The notes beneath the pieces were generated by a model. That model made no database searches. It saw only the letters and a list, made by a program, of their open reading frames with translations, and was not told the origin of the DNA. Positions 9,301 through 17,617 of a DNA stretch of 64,000 nt are shown here, piece after piece. A program made the translations under genes and the position numbers. Every line of letters begins with the position of its first letter. The first letter of the stretch is position 1. Source of the DNA: Gp6-AA40 sp963772955 (GTDB lineage: Bacteria; Acidobacteriota; Vicinamibacteria; Vicinamibacterales; UBA2999); assembly GCA_963772955.1 (NCBI GenBank), contig CAVYZF010000007.1, forward strand, positions 62,001 to 126,000, in the 5' to 3' direction.

Positions 9301-9333
9301 AAAGCTGATCTCCCACGATGCAAAGCTGATCTC
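9301..9333 (+). repeat. 12-bp direct repeat in the divergent 9216-9550 spacer
   Basis: AAAGCTGATCTC occurs at 9301-9312 and again at 9322-9333, a 21-bp period equal to two helical turns. It lies in the 335-bp non-coding spacer between divergent genes, where a regulator site would be expected. Nothing else recognisable was seen in this spacer. Confidence 0.45.
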
Positions 9334-9550
9334 GCGGTGTGTGTGGTGGATGAGGTATGCAGGATGTGCTGCCGGCGCTGCAACTCTTACAAGGAAATCA
9401 CGAGAAATATCTCGGTCGTTGCGGTTGAGCGCCCGGCCGTGGCATGGCACGACACGTGCTCCGGGTCGCAGTGCGGACCGGATGGTCGGCGGTTTCGCAC
9501 GCGCCAAACTCCTCGAACCATGCGCGTCGGAGAGTTCGACCGTTGTGAGA

Positions 9551-9706
9551 ATGACCATGCTGTGGACACTCTTTGTCGTGTTGTTGCTGCTGTGGGTGCT
9601 GGGAGTCGTCAGCTCGTACACGCTCGGTGGATTCATCCACCTGTTGCTGATACTTGCCGTCGTCGCCGTACTCGTGCAGCTGATTACCGGCAGACGGGCC
9701 GTGTGA
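9551..9706 (+). CDS. lmo0937 family small membrane protein
   Basis: A 51-residue hydrophobic protein with two helices around the conserved VVSSYTLGGFIHLLL core, ending in a short basic tail (ITGRRAV). Length and motif match the lmo0937 family, which often appears in general stress regulons; its function is unknown. The start was placed at the ATG at 9551 because upstream codons have no membrane-protein character. It lies 38 nt before a YtxH-like gene. Confidence 0.78.
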   Translation: MTMLWTLFVVLLLLWVLGVVSSYTLGGFIHLLLILAVVAVLVQLITGRRAV

Positions 9707-9744
9707 CAAAGCCTTCGCACGTCGGCGAAGGAGGAGGGATTGCC

Positions 9745-10086
9745 ATGAACACTTACATCGAAGGAATGGATTCAGAGCACCAGGGGGCGGGATCGGTTGC
9801 CGCCTTTATGTGCGGCGCAGCGCTCGGCGCAACAGTCGGCGCGGCGATCGCGTTGATCATGGCGCCAGCCAGCGGTCGCGACACGCGCGCCTACCTGAAG
9901 CGCCGTGGCAACGAGCTTGGCCACGATGCCATGGAACGCGGACGGGAAGCCTGGCGCGGCCAGTCGGAACGCGTGAAGACCGCGATCTCGAGCGGCCTTG
10001 ACCGCGCAGGCGAAGCGGTGCACTACGCTCGCGTGCGAGGAGAAGCGGCGTATCGTGATGCCCGGGAGTCGTTCCCGACGACGTAA
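9745..10086 (+). CDS. YtxH-like protein
   Basis: A 113-residue protein with a Gly/Ala-rich membrane segment (about residues 17-42, GAALGATVGAAIALIMAP), then the YtxH signature APASGRDTRAYLKRRG and a charged helical tail. YtxH-like proteins are small general stress proteins of unknown function. A strong ribosome-binding site (GGAGGAGGGA) precedes the ATG. It pairs with the lmo0937-type protein just upstream. Confidence 0.8.
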   Translation: MNTYIEGMDSEHQGAGSVAAFMCGAALGATVGAAIALIMAPASGRDTRAYLKRRGNELGHDAMERGREAWRGQSERVKTAISSGLDRAGEAVHYARVRGEAAYRDARESFPTT

Positions 10087-10153
10087 GTCCCAACGGGGCA
10101 TTCCTTTCACTCCCCCGAAAGGTGCCCCCACAGGGCCTCCCGCGCCTTCGGCC

Positions 10154-10159
10154 TACAAT
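10154..10159 (+). promoter_or_regulatory. possible -10 element (TACAAT)
   Basis: TACAAT at 10154-10159 is one base from the consensus -10 and lies about 57 nt before the DUF6152-type gene. No convincing -35 is seen at the expected distance. Confidence 0.3.
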
Positions 10160-10215
10160 ACGAAACGCACGGCGCACTGCTGCCGTATGCATCGACGAGT
10201 CCCCGGAGGGATCAG

Positions 10216-11379
10216 ATGAGCCGAGTGCTTGCGTTTCTTGTGTTGGCAGTGCTGTGTGCTGCGCCCGTGTTGGCCCATCACGGCCCTGGCACGTTCGAGT
10301 TGGGCAAGTCGGTCACCTTCACGGGCAAGCTCACGCGCATTGATTTCGTCAATCCGCACTCGTGGCTCTACTTCGAGGCGACTGATGCCAACGGACGCGT
10401 ATCGAAGTATCGCTGCGAGATGCGATCGGCCCATACCCTTCGGCGCTCCGGGTGGACGAAGGAGCTCTTTCCCATCAACTCCGCGGTCACGATCGAGGCA
10501 GCTCCCGATCGCGCCGATCCGAACTCGTGCTACCTGAATACCATCCGCTTCGAGAACGGCAGTCACATGGACCGCTACGGTCAGTACGTGAAGGCGACCG
10601 GCGGAGGTGTACAGGAAGTGCGTGGTGCCTTGCCGTTCGCCGCCAAGGTACGCGACGCACGTCGTCCCAGTGGTGAGCCGAACATCTCAGGCGACTGGGC
10701 GCCGGAACAGGTCGTGATGGCGGATCCGCGTGGCACCGGCGGAGGGCTCGTGGCTCTCAGTCAGCTGGAAACGACCAAGCCAGGTGAGCGTCGAGGTGGA
10801 GGTGGCGGCGCGCGCAGAGGAGGCGGTCCGCCGGCAGGACCTCGGCTCTATGGCGGCACCGAGTTGACGACGATGGGCGAGCAGGCTGCGGCCAAGTTCG
10901 TGCGCGACGACAACCCCCGCTTCCGCTGCGAGACCACCAGCATTCTTTTCGACTGGGTGTTCGATGGTCCGGTCAATCGCATCACGCAGAACAAAGACAC
11001 CATCGTTATCCAGTACGGCCAGATGGACCTGCGCCGTACGGTCTACATGAACATGAAGACGCATCCGGCGAACGTGAAGCCGACTCGCGCTGGACATTCG
11101 ATCGGGCGATGGGATGGTGACGTGCTCATCATCGACACCGTTGGCTTCCTGCCTGGTGTGTTGAATGCGCCGGTTCGTCACGGCGACAAGCTGCACGTCG
11201 TCGAGCGCTTCACTCTCGATCCGAAGACGACGAGACTGACGCGCACGTACACCGCAGAGGATCCCGATTACCTGAAGGGACAGTACGCGGGCAATGACAC
11301 GGTAGGAATCGCCGATCAGCCCTTCGTGAAGGACAACTGCAAGGATCAGACGCTGGTCGACTACTCAAAGCAGAACTGA
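10216..11379 (+). CDS. exported DUF6152 protein with a C-terminal unknown domain
   Basis: A 387-residue protein. The signal peptide ends in VLAHHGPG. Residues 20-115 match DUF6152 (TGKLTRIDFVNPHSWLYFEATDANG). After a Gly/Arg-rich linker near 195-215, the C-terminal half carries AGHSIGRWDGDVLIIDTVGF and TLDPKTTRLTRTYTAEDPDYLKG. The same kind of core recurs in the genes at 20888, 37600 and 58571. The function is unknown. GGAGGG precedes the ATG. It converges on the permease gene with only 5 nt between them. Confidence 0.8.
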   Translation: MSRVLAFLVLAVLCAAPVLAHHGPGTFELGKSVTFTGKLTRIDFVNPHSWLYFEATDANGRVSKYRCEMRSAHTLRRSGWTKELFPINSAVTIEAAPDRADPNSCYLNTIRFENGSHMDRYGQYVKATGGGVQEVRGALPFAAKVRDARRPSGEPNISGDWAPEQVVMADPRGTGGGLVALSQLETTKPGERRGGGGGARRGGGPPAGPRLYGGTELTTMGEQAAAKFVRDDNPRFRCETTSILFDWVFDGPVNRITQNKDTIVIQYGQMDLRRTVYMNMKTHPANVKPTRAGHSIGRWDGDVLIIDTVGFLPGVLNAPVRHGDKLHVVERFTLDPKTTRLTRTYTAEDPDYLKGQYAGNDTVGIADQPFVKDNCKDQTLVDYSKQN

Positions 11380-11384
11380 CCGCT

Positions 11385-14183
11385 TCATTCACACCGCAGC
11401 GCGATGGTCGGATTCACACCGGCCGCGCGCCGGATCGGGATGACCGCTGCCGCCAGCGCGACGATGACCAACAGGATCATGACGATCGCGAACGTGACCG
11501 GGTCGGTTGGTTCGACATTCCACAGTTGCGACTGCAGCAAGCGAGTCAGCATCAGCGACACGACGAGGCCGGCGGCCAGGCCGAGCGACAGAATCATCAA
11601 CGCCCGCCGGCCCACGAGCATCACGACTTGGTAAGTTCCAGCACCGAGCGCGAAGCGGATCCCTATCTCGCGTACCCGCTGAGACACGGAGTACGCGAGC
11701 ACACCGTAGATGCCGATGGCTGCGAGCAGGGTCGCGGTCAGGGCGAAGGCTGTGATGGCGAACGCGAAGTAGCCGCGTTGCGGTATGACCGACGCCACGC
11801 GCTGCTCCATCGTTGCGATGTTCGACAACGGCCTGTCCGAATCGATTTCGGCAACGATGCGGCGGGCGGCAGGGAGCAGGCTCATCGGATCACCCGTTGC
11901 GCGGACCATGAACATCATCTGGCCGAACATGTTCACTGGCTGCGGGTAACGCAGCGGCTGTTGGAGGTACGAGGTGTAGACGACCGGCCTGAGGTCGCCC
12001 TGCAGCGTCAGTGGAATATCGCGCACGACGCCGATCACCTCTCGCGGCTGCTCGTCGGGGATTCCGGGCATTGTGAACCGGCGGCCCACGGGGTTCTGTC
12101 CGGGCCAGAAGCGAGTCGCGGCGCTTTCGTTCACGATCGCCACCCATGGTGAGGACGAAATATCGCCGGTGGCGAAGTCGCGACCGGCGACAAGCGGCGC
12201 CTTGATCGCCGCGAAGAAGCCGGGTGTCGCGAGGAAGTGGGCCGCACTCAGCGAGCGCCGATCCACGAGGTGGGTGGGGTCACGTCCAATGCCGATGGCG
12301 AGACTCGCAGCCGCTCCTCCTGCCGGCGCCGAGAGCGGGATCGCGGTCGCGGTCACGTCGATGTTCGTCGACGGGACGACGATGCTGTTCAGCAGTCCGT
12401 ATGAGCTCGCGGCCACCGACTCGACGCCAGGGACCGTGACGAGCTCGCGATAGATACGCTCGAAACCGACCGCGGGGGACGGATCGATCTCGAAGTACGA
12501 CCGTCCATCGCTCCCTGACACCGTGTGCATGTAGTCGGTGATCGGCACGTGAATCTCGAACGTGAGCAGCCGATCCGCATCGAATCGCAGGTCACGTGTC
12601 GCGACCTGCATGAAGCTCTTCATCAGGAGCCCGGACCCGATCAGCAGCACCACCGTCACCGCGATCTGCACGGCAACAAGGGCGTTGCGAAAGCGCGGAG
12701 GAAGAGGCGTGGTCACTGCCGGTGGTGATTCCTTCAGCGTCCTGTTCAGTCCCGATCGCGCGCTGACGAGAGCCGGCACGAGACCGAAGACAAGACCAGT
12801 CGTGATTGAGATCAACGCGGTCATGCCCAGCGTCCGCAGGTCCACGCCGACATCGACAATCCTCACGCCGCCCGGTGGAGGATTCATGGCGACGAGCGCA
12901 CGAAGGCCTCCCATCGCCACCAGCACACCCAGCGCGCCACCGATCAGTGAGAGCAGAACGCTCTCGGCCAGAAGCTGGCGAACGATGCGGAGGCGTCCTG
13001 CGCCGAGCGCGGCGCGCATGGCCATCTCCGGCATGCGTACGAGTCCGCGGGCAAGGAGCAAGCCGGCGAGGTTGGCGCAGGCGACGAGGAGGACGAGAAG
13101 AACGGCGGCTTCGAGTGTCAGGAGCCGTTCGCGCGTCCAGCCGTACATCGCCTCGCGAACAGGCTTGACGCGAACGCCCCATCCGTCATGACGATCGGGG
13201 TCCTCCGTCGCTTGTCTCGCCGCGATGATGTTCATGTCGGACTGCGCCTGCTCGATCGTGACGCCGTCTTTCAGTCGCGCGGTCACCACGAAGAAGCGCT
13301 GCGGGTTCGGCAGTCGAGACGGTTCGTTGACAGCCAGCGGTATCCAGTAGTCCACGCCTTCATTGGGGTAATGAAAGGCCTCGGGCATCACGCCGATGAT
13401 CGTCCGGTTCACGCGATCGAGCCGCGCGGTATGTCCGATGATGTCGCCGCGAGATCCGAATCGCCACTGCCACAGCCGATGGCTGATGACGACGACAGGA
13501 GTCGGAGGGCCGATATCGGTCTCTGACGCGGTGAACACGCGACCGAGGACCGGCCGGACCGCGAGGGCGGCCAGCGTCCCGCCGGAGACGGCCTGTCCCT
13601 GAATACGCTGCGCTGGAGCGGCGTTGGCATCGGCGCCAAAGTCAGCCTGGTTTCCGAGCGCGAGGCCCATCACATCGAAGGAGCGACTCGCGTCGCGCCA
13701 CGTGGTGTAGTCGTCGAGCAGCGCGTGGGTCTCCTGGTTCGGATCGTCCAGCGGGAACGTGCGAACGACGACCAGGCGATCGTCCTGCGGGATGGCAAGG
13801 CCCGCCCGCAGGACGGCATCGAGCACGCTCAGGATGGCGGTGTTCGCGCCGATGCCGATGGCCAGCGACAAGACGGCGACTGCAGTGAAGCCGGGATTGG
13901 CCCGTAGCATTCGCACGCCGTACACGATGTCCTGCTGAAGATCGAGAAACCAGGACACGCGTCGGTGATCGCGGCACTGGTCCTCGAGGAGCGGCATGTT
14001 GCCGATGGCTCGTCGCGCGGCGCGTTGTGCGTCTTCGCGCGACATGCCGTCTGCTTGAAATTCTTCGACGAGGAGGTCGAAGTGCAACGCGAGCTCGCGG
14101 CTCAATTCCTCGTCCGCCGCGTGCTTGTGAAGCAACGACCGAAGGCGCTGCCGCGCGATCCGGGACAGGCGGGAGAGTGTCAC
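11385..14183 (-). CDS. ABC transporter permease, acidobacterial duplicated orphan permease (ADOP) type
   Basis: A 932-residue protein. An N-terminal permease prefix region (about 1-85) is followed by a first membrane helix at FTAVAVLSLAIGIGANTAIL, a MacB-type periplasmic core, an FtsX block of membrane helices, a second periplasmic core and a second FtsX block near the C-terminus. ADOP proteins are MacB/FtsX-like permeases duplicated into one chain and usually have no adjacent ATPase, as here. The start is the GTG at 14183, which overlaps the PadR stop (GTGA). The open frame continues upstream to 14567, but that part is antisense to padR and lacks protein character. Expression is probably controlled by the coupled PadR. 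The substrate is unknown. Confidence 0.9.
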   Translation of the reverse strand: MTLSRLSRIARQRLRSLLHKHAADEELSRELALHFDLLVEEFQADGMSREDAQRAARRAIGNMPLLEDQCRDHRRVSWFLDLQQDIVYGVRMLRANPGFTAVAVLSLAIGIGANTAILSVLDAVLRAGLAIPQDDRLVVVRTFPLDDPNQETHALLDDYTTWRDASRSFDVMGLALGNQADFGADANAAPAQRIQGQAVSGGTLAALAVRPVLGRVFTASETDIGPPTPVVVISHRLWQWRFGSRGDIIGHTARLDRVNRTIIGVMPEAFHYPNEGVDYWIPLAVNEPSRLPNPQRFFVVTARLKDGVTIEQAQSDMNIIAARQATEDPDRHDGWGVRVKPVREAMYGWTRERLLTLEAAVLLVLLVACANLAGLLLARGLVRMPEMAMRAALGAGRLRIVRQLLAESVLLSLIGGALGVLVAMGGLRALVAMNPPPGGVRIVDVGVDLRTLGMTALISITTGLVFGLVPALVSARSGLNRTLKESPPAVTTPLPPRFRNALVAVQIAVTVVLLIGSGLLMKSFMQVATRDLRFDADRLLTFEIHVPITDYMHTVSGSDGRSYFEIDPSPAVGFERIYRELVTVPGVESVAASSYGLLNSIVVPSTNIDVTATAIPLSAPAGGAAASLAIGIGRDPTHLVDRRSLSAAHFLATPGFFAAIKAPLVAGRDFATGDISSSPWVAIVNESAATRFWPGQNPVGRRFTMPGIPDEQPREVIGVVRDIPLTLQGDLRPVVYTSYLQQPLRYPQPVNMFGQMMFMVRATGDPMSLLPAARRIVAEIDSDRPLSNIATMEQRVASVIPQRGYFAFAITAFALTATLLAAIGIYGVLAYSVSQRVREIGIRFALGAGTYQVVMLVGRRALMILSLGLAAGLVVSLMLTRLLQSQLWNVEPTDPVTFAIVMILLVIVALAAAVIPIRRAAGVNPTIALRCE

Positions 14184-14509
14184 GCTCGTTCGAGCAGTAA
14201 GCCGACGGCTGAGGAGAGCCGCTTCCAGGATTCGAGTTCGCGCTCGAGTTGACGTTTGCCGTCGCGCGTCAGTGTATAGAACTTGCCGTTGCGTCCCTGT
14301 TCTGTGCCTTTCCACTCCGCAGTGATCCAGCCTTGCTGCTCGAGGCGATGGAGCGCTGGGTAGAGCGACCCCTGCTGGACGGCGAGCACGTCGTCGGAGA
14401 GCAGTTGAATGCGCTTCGAGATGGCCCACCCGTGAATCGGTTCCCGCACGAGCGTTTTCAGGATCAACAGGTCGAGCGTGCCTTGAAGGAGGTCGGATGG
14501 CTTCGGCAT
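14180..14509 (-). CDS. PadR family transcriptional regulator
   Basis: A 109-residue protein with the PadR winged helix: LLQGTLDLLILKTL, GWAISKRIQ, then QGSLYPALHRLEQQGWITAEW and the basic beta wing GRNGKFYTLTRDGKRQLERE. In Acidobacteriota, PadR genes of this size commonly precede ADOP permeases, as here, with a 4-nt overlap. It likely represses its own operon through the tandem palindromes at 14525-14567, which lie directly upstream of its start. Confidence 0.92.
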   Translation of the reverse strand: MPKPSDLLQGTLDLLILKTLVREPIHGWAISKRIQLLSDDVLAVQQGSLYPALHRLEQQGWITAEWKGTEQGRNGKFYTLTRDGKRQLERELESWKRLSSAVGLLLERA

Positions 14510-14524
14510 GGCGTCTTGACAAGC

Positions 14525-14567
14525 ATACCTCGACTATCGACAATAGCGATACCTCGATTATCGACAA
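14525..14567 (-). promoter_or_regulatory. tandem palindromic operator candidate for PadR
   Basis: A 19-bp direct repeat, ATACCTCGAYTATCGACAA, occurs at 14525-14543 and 14549-14567 (period 24 bp, one mismatch). Each copy contains a palindrome: TCGATTATCGA is perfect around its centre and TCGACTATCGA has one mismatch. The position, 16 nt upstream of the padR ATG, suits autorepression. Confidence 0.6.
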
Positions 14568-14575
14568 CAGAATCA

Positions 14576-14594
14576 GACGGGGTCAGACCCCGTC
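14576..14594. repeat. 19-bp perfect palindrome GACGGGGTCAGACCCCGTC
   Basis: All nine base pairs match around a central A. The core GGGTCAGACCC recurs at 60249-60259. It lies between the PadR operator and the thioredoxin-fold gene. It may be a dispersed palindromic repeat rather than a regulator site. Confidence 0.6.
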
Positions 14595-14606
14595 CTGGAA
14601 TTGCAC

Positions 14607-15224
14607 ATGCGATCGAGCGCACTCGTCCTCTGGATTCTCGTCTTCTGCGGCGCGACCGGGCTGGCACAAGGCGACCACGCACACCTCCGGTTGCGCGATC
14701 TCAACGGCCGCGCGATTGCCCCGCTTGCGCCGAGCGGTCGTGCCAGTGCCGTGTTCTTCGTCGCGACTGATTGCCCGGTATCCAACTCTTATGCGCCTGA
14801 GATTCAGCGAATCTGCCGCGAGTACGGTCCGCGCGGCGTCGAGTGCGCATTGATCTACGAGGACGTCGACACGCATCCGTCGACGGCACAGCTCGATCAA
14901 CTCGTCCGCACACATCTCCAGGAGTACGGCTACGCGGGCTTCACGGCTGTCGTCGATCGCGATCGAGCGGCGGCCACCCACGCGAAGGCGTCGATCACTC
15001 CACAGGCCTTCGTGATCGATCGCTCTGGCGAGATTCGCTACCGGGGGCGCATCGACAACCTCTACGCCGCACTCGGGAAGACTCGACAACAGGTAACGAG
15101 TCATGACCTCCGTGACGCGCTCGATGCCGTACTGGCCGGAAGGAAAGTCCCGCACCCGGAGACCGAAGCGCTGGGTTGCTTCATCACCGATCCCGCTTTG
15201 TTGAGGAAGCACGATCATGAGTAG
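14607..15224 (+). CDS. exported thioredoxin-fold (redoxin/AhpC-TSA type) protein
   Basis: A 205-residue protein. The signal peptide ends near GLAQG. The redoxin fold follows: VFFVATDCPVSNSYAPEIQRI (a single Cys in place of CxxC), then ALIYEDVD, ITPQAFVIDRSGEIRYRGRIDN. A final Cys lies in ALGCFI. The lone DCPVSN cysteine is typical of the acidobacterial/planctomycete redoxins that partner with cytochrome and copper-monooxygenase-like proteins. Its 3' end overlaps the next gene by 8 nt, so the two are probably made together. The partner substrate is unknown. Confidence 0.82.
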   Translation: MRSSALVLWILVFCGATGLAQGDHAHLRLRDLNGRAIAPLAPSGRASAVFFVATDCPVSNSYAPEIQRICREYGPRGVECALIYEDVDTHPSTAQLDQLVRTHLQEYGYAGFTAVVDRDRAAATHAKASITPQAFVIDRSGEIRYRGRIDNLYAALGKTRQQVTSHDLRDALDAVLAGRKVPHPETEALGCFITDPALLRKHDHE

Positions 15225-17496
15225 ACGACGGCTGCTGTTTCTCTTCTTCGTATCTGCGCTCGTGCTGACGCCACTCGTCGGCCACTCGCAGTCACCGCGC
15301 CCGCCCGCGGCACAGCAGGCGACCTCCACGGCTCGCGTCACGTTCGCCGAGGCAATTGCGCCGATCGTCCATACGAATTGCGTGACATGCCATCGGCCCG
15401 GCGAAGCTGCGCCGTTCTCTCTGATCTCTTACGAAGACGTCGCGAAGCGCGGCGCGCTCATTGCGAAGGTGACGGAGTCGCGCTACATGCCGCCGTGGCA
15501 CGCGGAGCCCGGATACGGCGAGTTTGTGGGGGAGCGAAGACTCAGTGAGGCGCAGATCGCGACGATCGCCACCTGGGTCAGGCAGGGCATGCCTCGAGGC
15601 GATGAGGCGAAGATGCCGAAGCTTCCCGAGTTTCCCGCGGACGGCTGGCGGCTGGGTCAACCGGACCTGATTCTCGAAATGCCACTCGCGTTCGACGTGC
15701 CGGCGAGTGGTCCCGATGTATTCCGCAACTTCGTGATTCCGACGAAGCTGACCGAAGACAAGTGGGTCAGAGGTATCGAGTTCCGTCCGAGTGCACGCAA
15801 GGTGGTCCATCACGCGCTGTTCGCACAGGTACCGGGTGGAAGCCGGGCCAACCTCGATGGCGTCGATGGCCGCCCGGGGTTTGGCGGGCTCAGTGCCGTC
15901 GGCTTCATGGACCGCACCGATCCCGGCCTCGGCGGGTGGGTCCCAGGTGCGCAGCCGGCGATGTTTACGGAGGGCATCGTCTCCCGGTTGCCGAAGGGAT
16001 CGGACCTCCTGCTGCAAGTGCACTTCCACCCGAGCGGCAAAGCGGAATTCGAGAAGTCGCTCATCGGGATCTATTTCGCCGAGAACGGAGGCCGGAAAGA
16101 TCTCGCGTCGGTGCAGTTGCCGGCGGTCTTCGGGCTTGGCGCCGGGATCGACATCCCACCAGGCGAAAAGCAGTTCACCATCAAGGACTCGTTCACGCTG
16201 CCCGGGGACGCGAAGGTGTACAACGCGTTTGCCCACGCCCACTACCTGGCGAAGCAGATGAAGGCGGAGGCAACGCTGCCGGACGGATCGACGCGTCCGC
16301 TCATCTGGATTCGCGACTGGGATTTCAACTGGCAGGACGGCTACAGCTACAAGAAGCCGTTCATCCTTCCCCGGGGCACGCGCATCGACGTGACGCTGAC
16401 GTACGACAACTCGTCGGACAACCCGCGAAATCCGATCAGTCCACCACGGCGGGCGATCTTCGGTGAACAGTCGCTCGACGAGATGGGAACGATCGGCTTC
16501 GAAGTCGAAATCGTCAACAAGGCCGAGGTCGACGCGTTTCACGACGCGCTCGCCAGTCGAAACAAGGTGGCCACCGAAACCGCGAACAAGAACGGTACGC
16601 TCGGTCGTCTGCTGGCACGCGGCCTGCGTCGCAACATGCAACAGCTCACTATCTTCGACCGTCAAGGGAGCGTGGTGACGCGACTTGGTGAGGTGGGCTC
16701 GTATTCGCAGGCAGCGTTCTCGCCGGATGGTTCGCGCATCGTCGTCGTGAAGAACGATCCCGACACCGATGGGCGCGACATCTGGGCGTTCGATATCGCG
16801 ACTGGCAAGAGCACCGCGATTACTTCAGACGCGCCGCCCGACTCCGCGCCGATCTGGTCACCTGATGGGACGCAGATCGCTTACGTGTCCGATCGCGACA
16901 AGACGAACGCGATTTATCGTCGGGCGGCAAATGGCACTGGTGCCGAAGATCTTGTCTACACGCATACGTCGGGTGCGCAGCTGATTCTCACTGACTGGTC
17001 CTCCGATGGGCGATTCATCTGCTTCTGGTCCGGTGAGACGATGTTCGTGCTGCCGCTGACGGGCGAGCGGAAGGCCATCGAGCTTGGCCGCGAGCGTGGC
17101 GGACGCTTTTCGCCCGACGGACAGTTGCTCGCATTCAACTCGAACCAGTCGGGATCGTTCCAGGTTTACGTAAAGAGTCTCGAGGAGTCCACGCGCGCCG
17201 CCGCGGCTGCGGCGGCGGCACCGCCCGGTTCGCAGGTATCAGATGGACCATCTGTCGGTGGCATCTTCTGGCGTCGTGACGGCCGGGAGCTGTTCTATCT
17301 GTCAGTGCAAAGTGGCCAGGGCATGATGGCCGTGGACGTTGTCGGGACGATGCCATTTCAGACGTCCGCGCCGAGAATGCTCTTCAAGTTGGCAACGCCG
17401 GTGCTCGCGCCCGCGCAACTGAGTAACGTGGCCAGCCCTGACGGTCAGCGCTTTGTCTTCGCGGTAAACGTGCAACCCAGAAAACCCACGCCATAG
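15217..17496 (+). CDS. cytochrome c / ascorbate-dependent copper monooxygenase-like / TolB-type propeller fusion
   Basis: A 759-residue exported protein. A signal peptide (1-24) is followed by a c-type heme motif CVTCH near 60, with RYMPPWHAEPGYGEF typical of this cytochrome type. Residues about 160-430 resemble the copper type II ascorbate-dependent monooxygenase fold (RKVVHHALF, LLLQVHFHPSGK, NAFAHAHYLAKQM, where His residues would bind copper). Residues 480-755 hold PD40/TolB-type propeller repeats (AAFSPDGSRI, PIWSPDGTQIAYVSD, GGRFSPDGQLLAFNS). The first two parts are a known pairing; the propeller tail is less usual. It is coupled by overlap to the upstream redoxin. The activity is inferred from fold only. 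Confidence 0.82.
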   Translation: MSRRRLLFLFFVSALVLTPLVGHSQSPRPPAAQQATSTARVTFAEAIAPIVHTNCVTCHRPGEAAPFSLISYEDVAKRGALIAKVTESRYMPPWHAEPGYGEFVGERRLSEAQIATIATWVRQGMPRGDEAKMPKLPEFPADGWRLGQPDLILEMPLAFDVPASGPDVFRNFVIPTKLTEDKWVRGIEFRPSARKVVHHALFAQVPGGSRANLDGVDGRPGFGGLSAVGFMDRTDPGLGGWVPGAQPAMFTEGIVSRLPKGSDLLLQVHFHPSGKAEFEKSLIGIYFAENGGRKDLASVQLPAVFGLGAGIDIPPGEKQFTIKDSFTLPGDAKVYNAFAHAHYLAKQMKAEATLPDGSTRPLIWIRDWDFNWQDGYSYKKPFILPRGTRIDVTLTYDNSSDNPRNPISPPRRAIFGEQSLDEMGTIGFEVEIVNKAEVDAFHDALASRNKVATETANKNGTLGRLLARGLRRNMQQLTIFDRQGSVVTRLGEVGSYSQAAFSPDGSRIVVVKNDPDTDGRDIWAFDIATGKSTAITSDAPPDSAPIWSPDGTQIAYVSDRDKTNAIYRRAANGTGAEDLVYTHTSGAQLILTDWSSDGRFICFWSGETMFVLPLTGERKAIELGRERGGRFSPDGQLLAFNSNQSGSFQVYVKSLEESTRAAAAAAAAPPGSQVSDGPSVGGIFWRRDGRELFYLSVQSGQGMMAVDVVGTMPFQTSAPRMLFKLATPVLAPAQLSNVASPDGQRFVFAVNVQPRKPTP

Positions 17497-17560
17497 CATT
17501 CCGTTCGCCGCGCGGACGACGGTGCGGAGACGACCGGTCGCGGCAGACTGATCACCGTTC

Positions 17561-17579
17561 GCGGCAACAGCGTTGCCGC
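17561..17579. other. 8-bp inverted repeat (hairpin or operator)
   Basis: GCGGCAAC (17561-17568), loop AGC, GTTGCCGC (17572-17579). It lies 64 nt after the fusion gene and 38 nt before the histidine kinase. There is no T-run, so it is either a weak terminator or a regulator site. Confidence 0.45.
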
Positions 17580-17617
17580 TCACGGGGGAGCCGCTATGCT
17601 GCGACCTGGCTCTCCTG

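Noticed and set aside
14184..14567. N-terminal extension of the ADOP permease
   Set aside because: The extension is antisense-like to padR in another frame and lacks protein character; the GTG at 14183 overlapping the PadR stop is a much better start.
14601..14606. TTG start two codons upstream of the thioredoxin-fold gene
   Set aside because: The ATG at 14607 gives a normal signal peptide with GGAA upstream; the TTG adds nothing.
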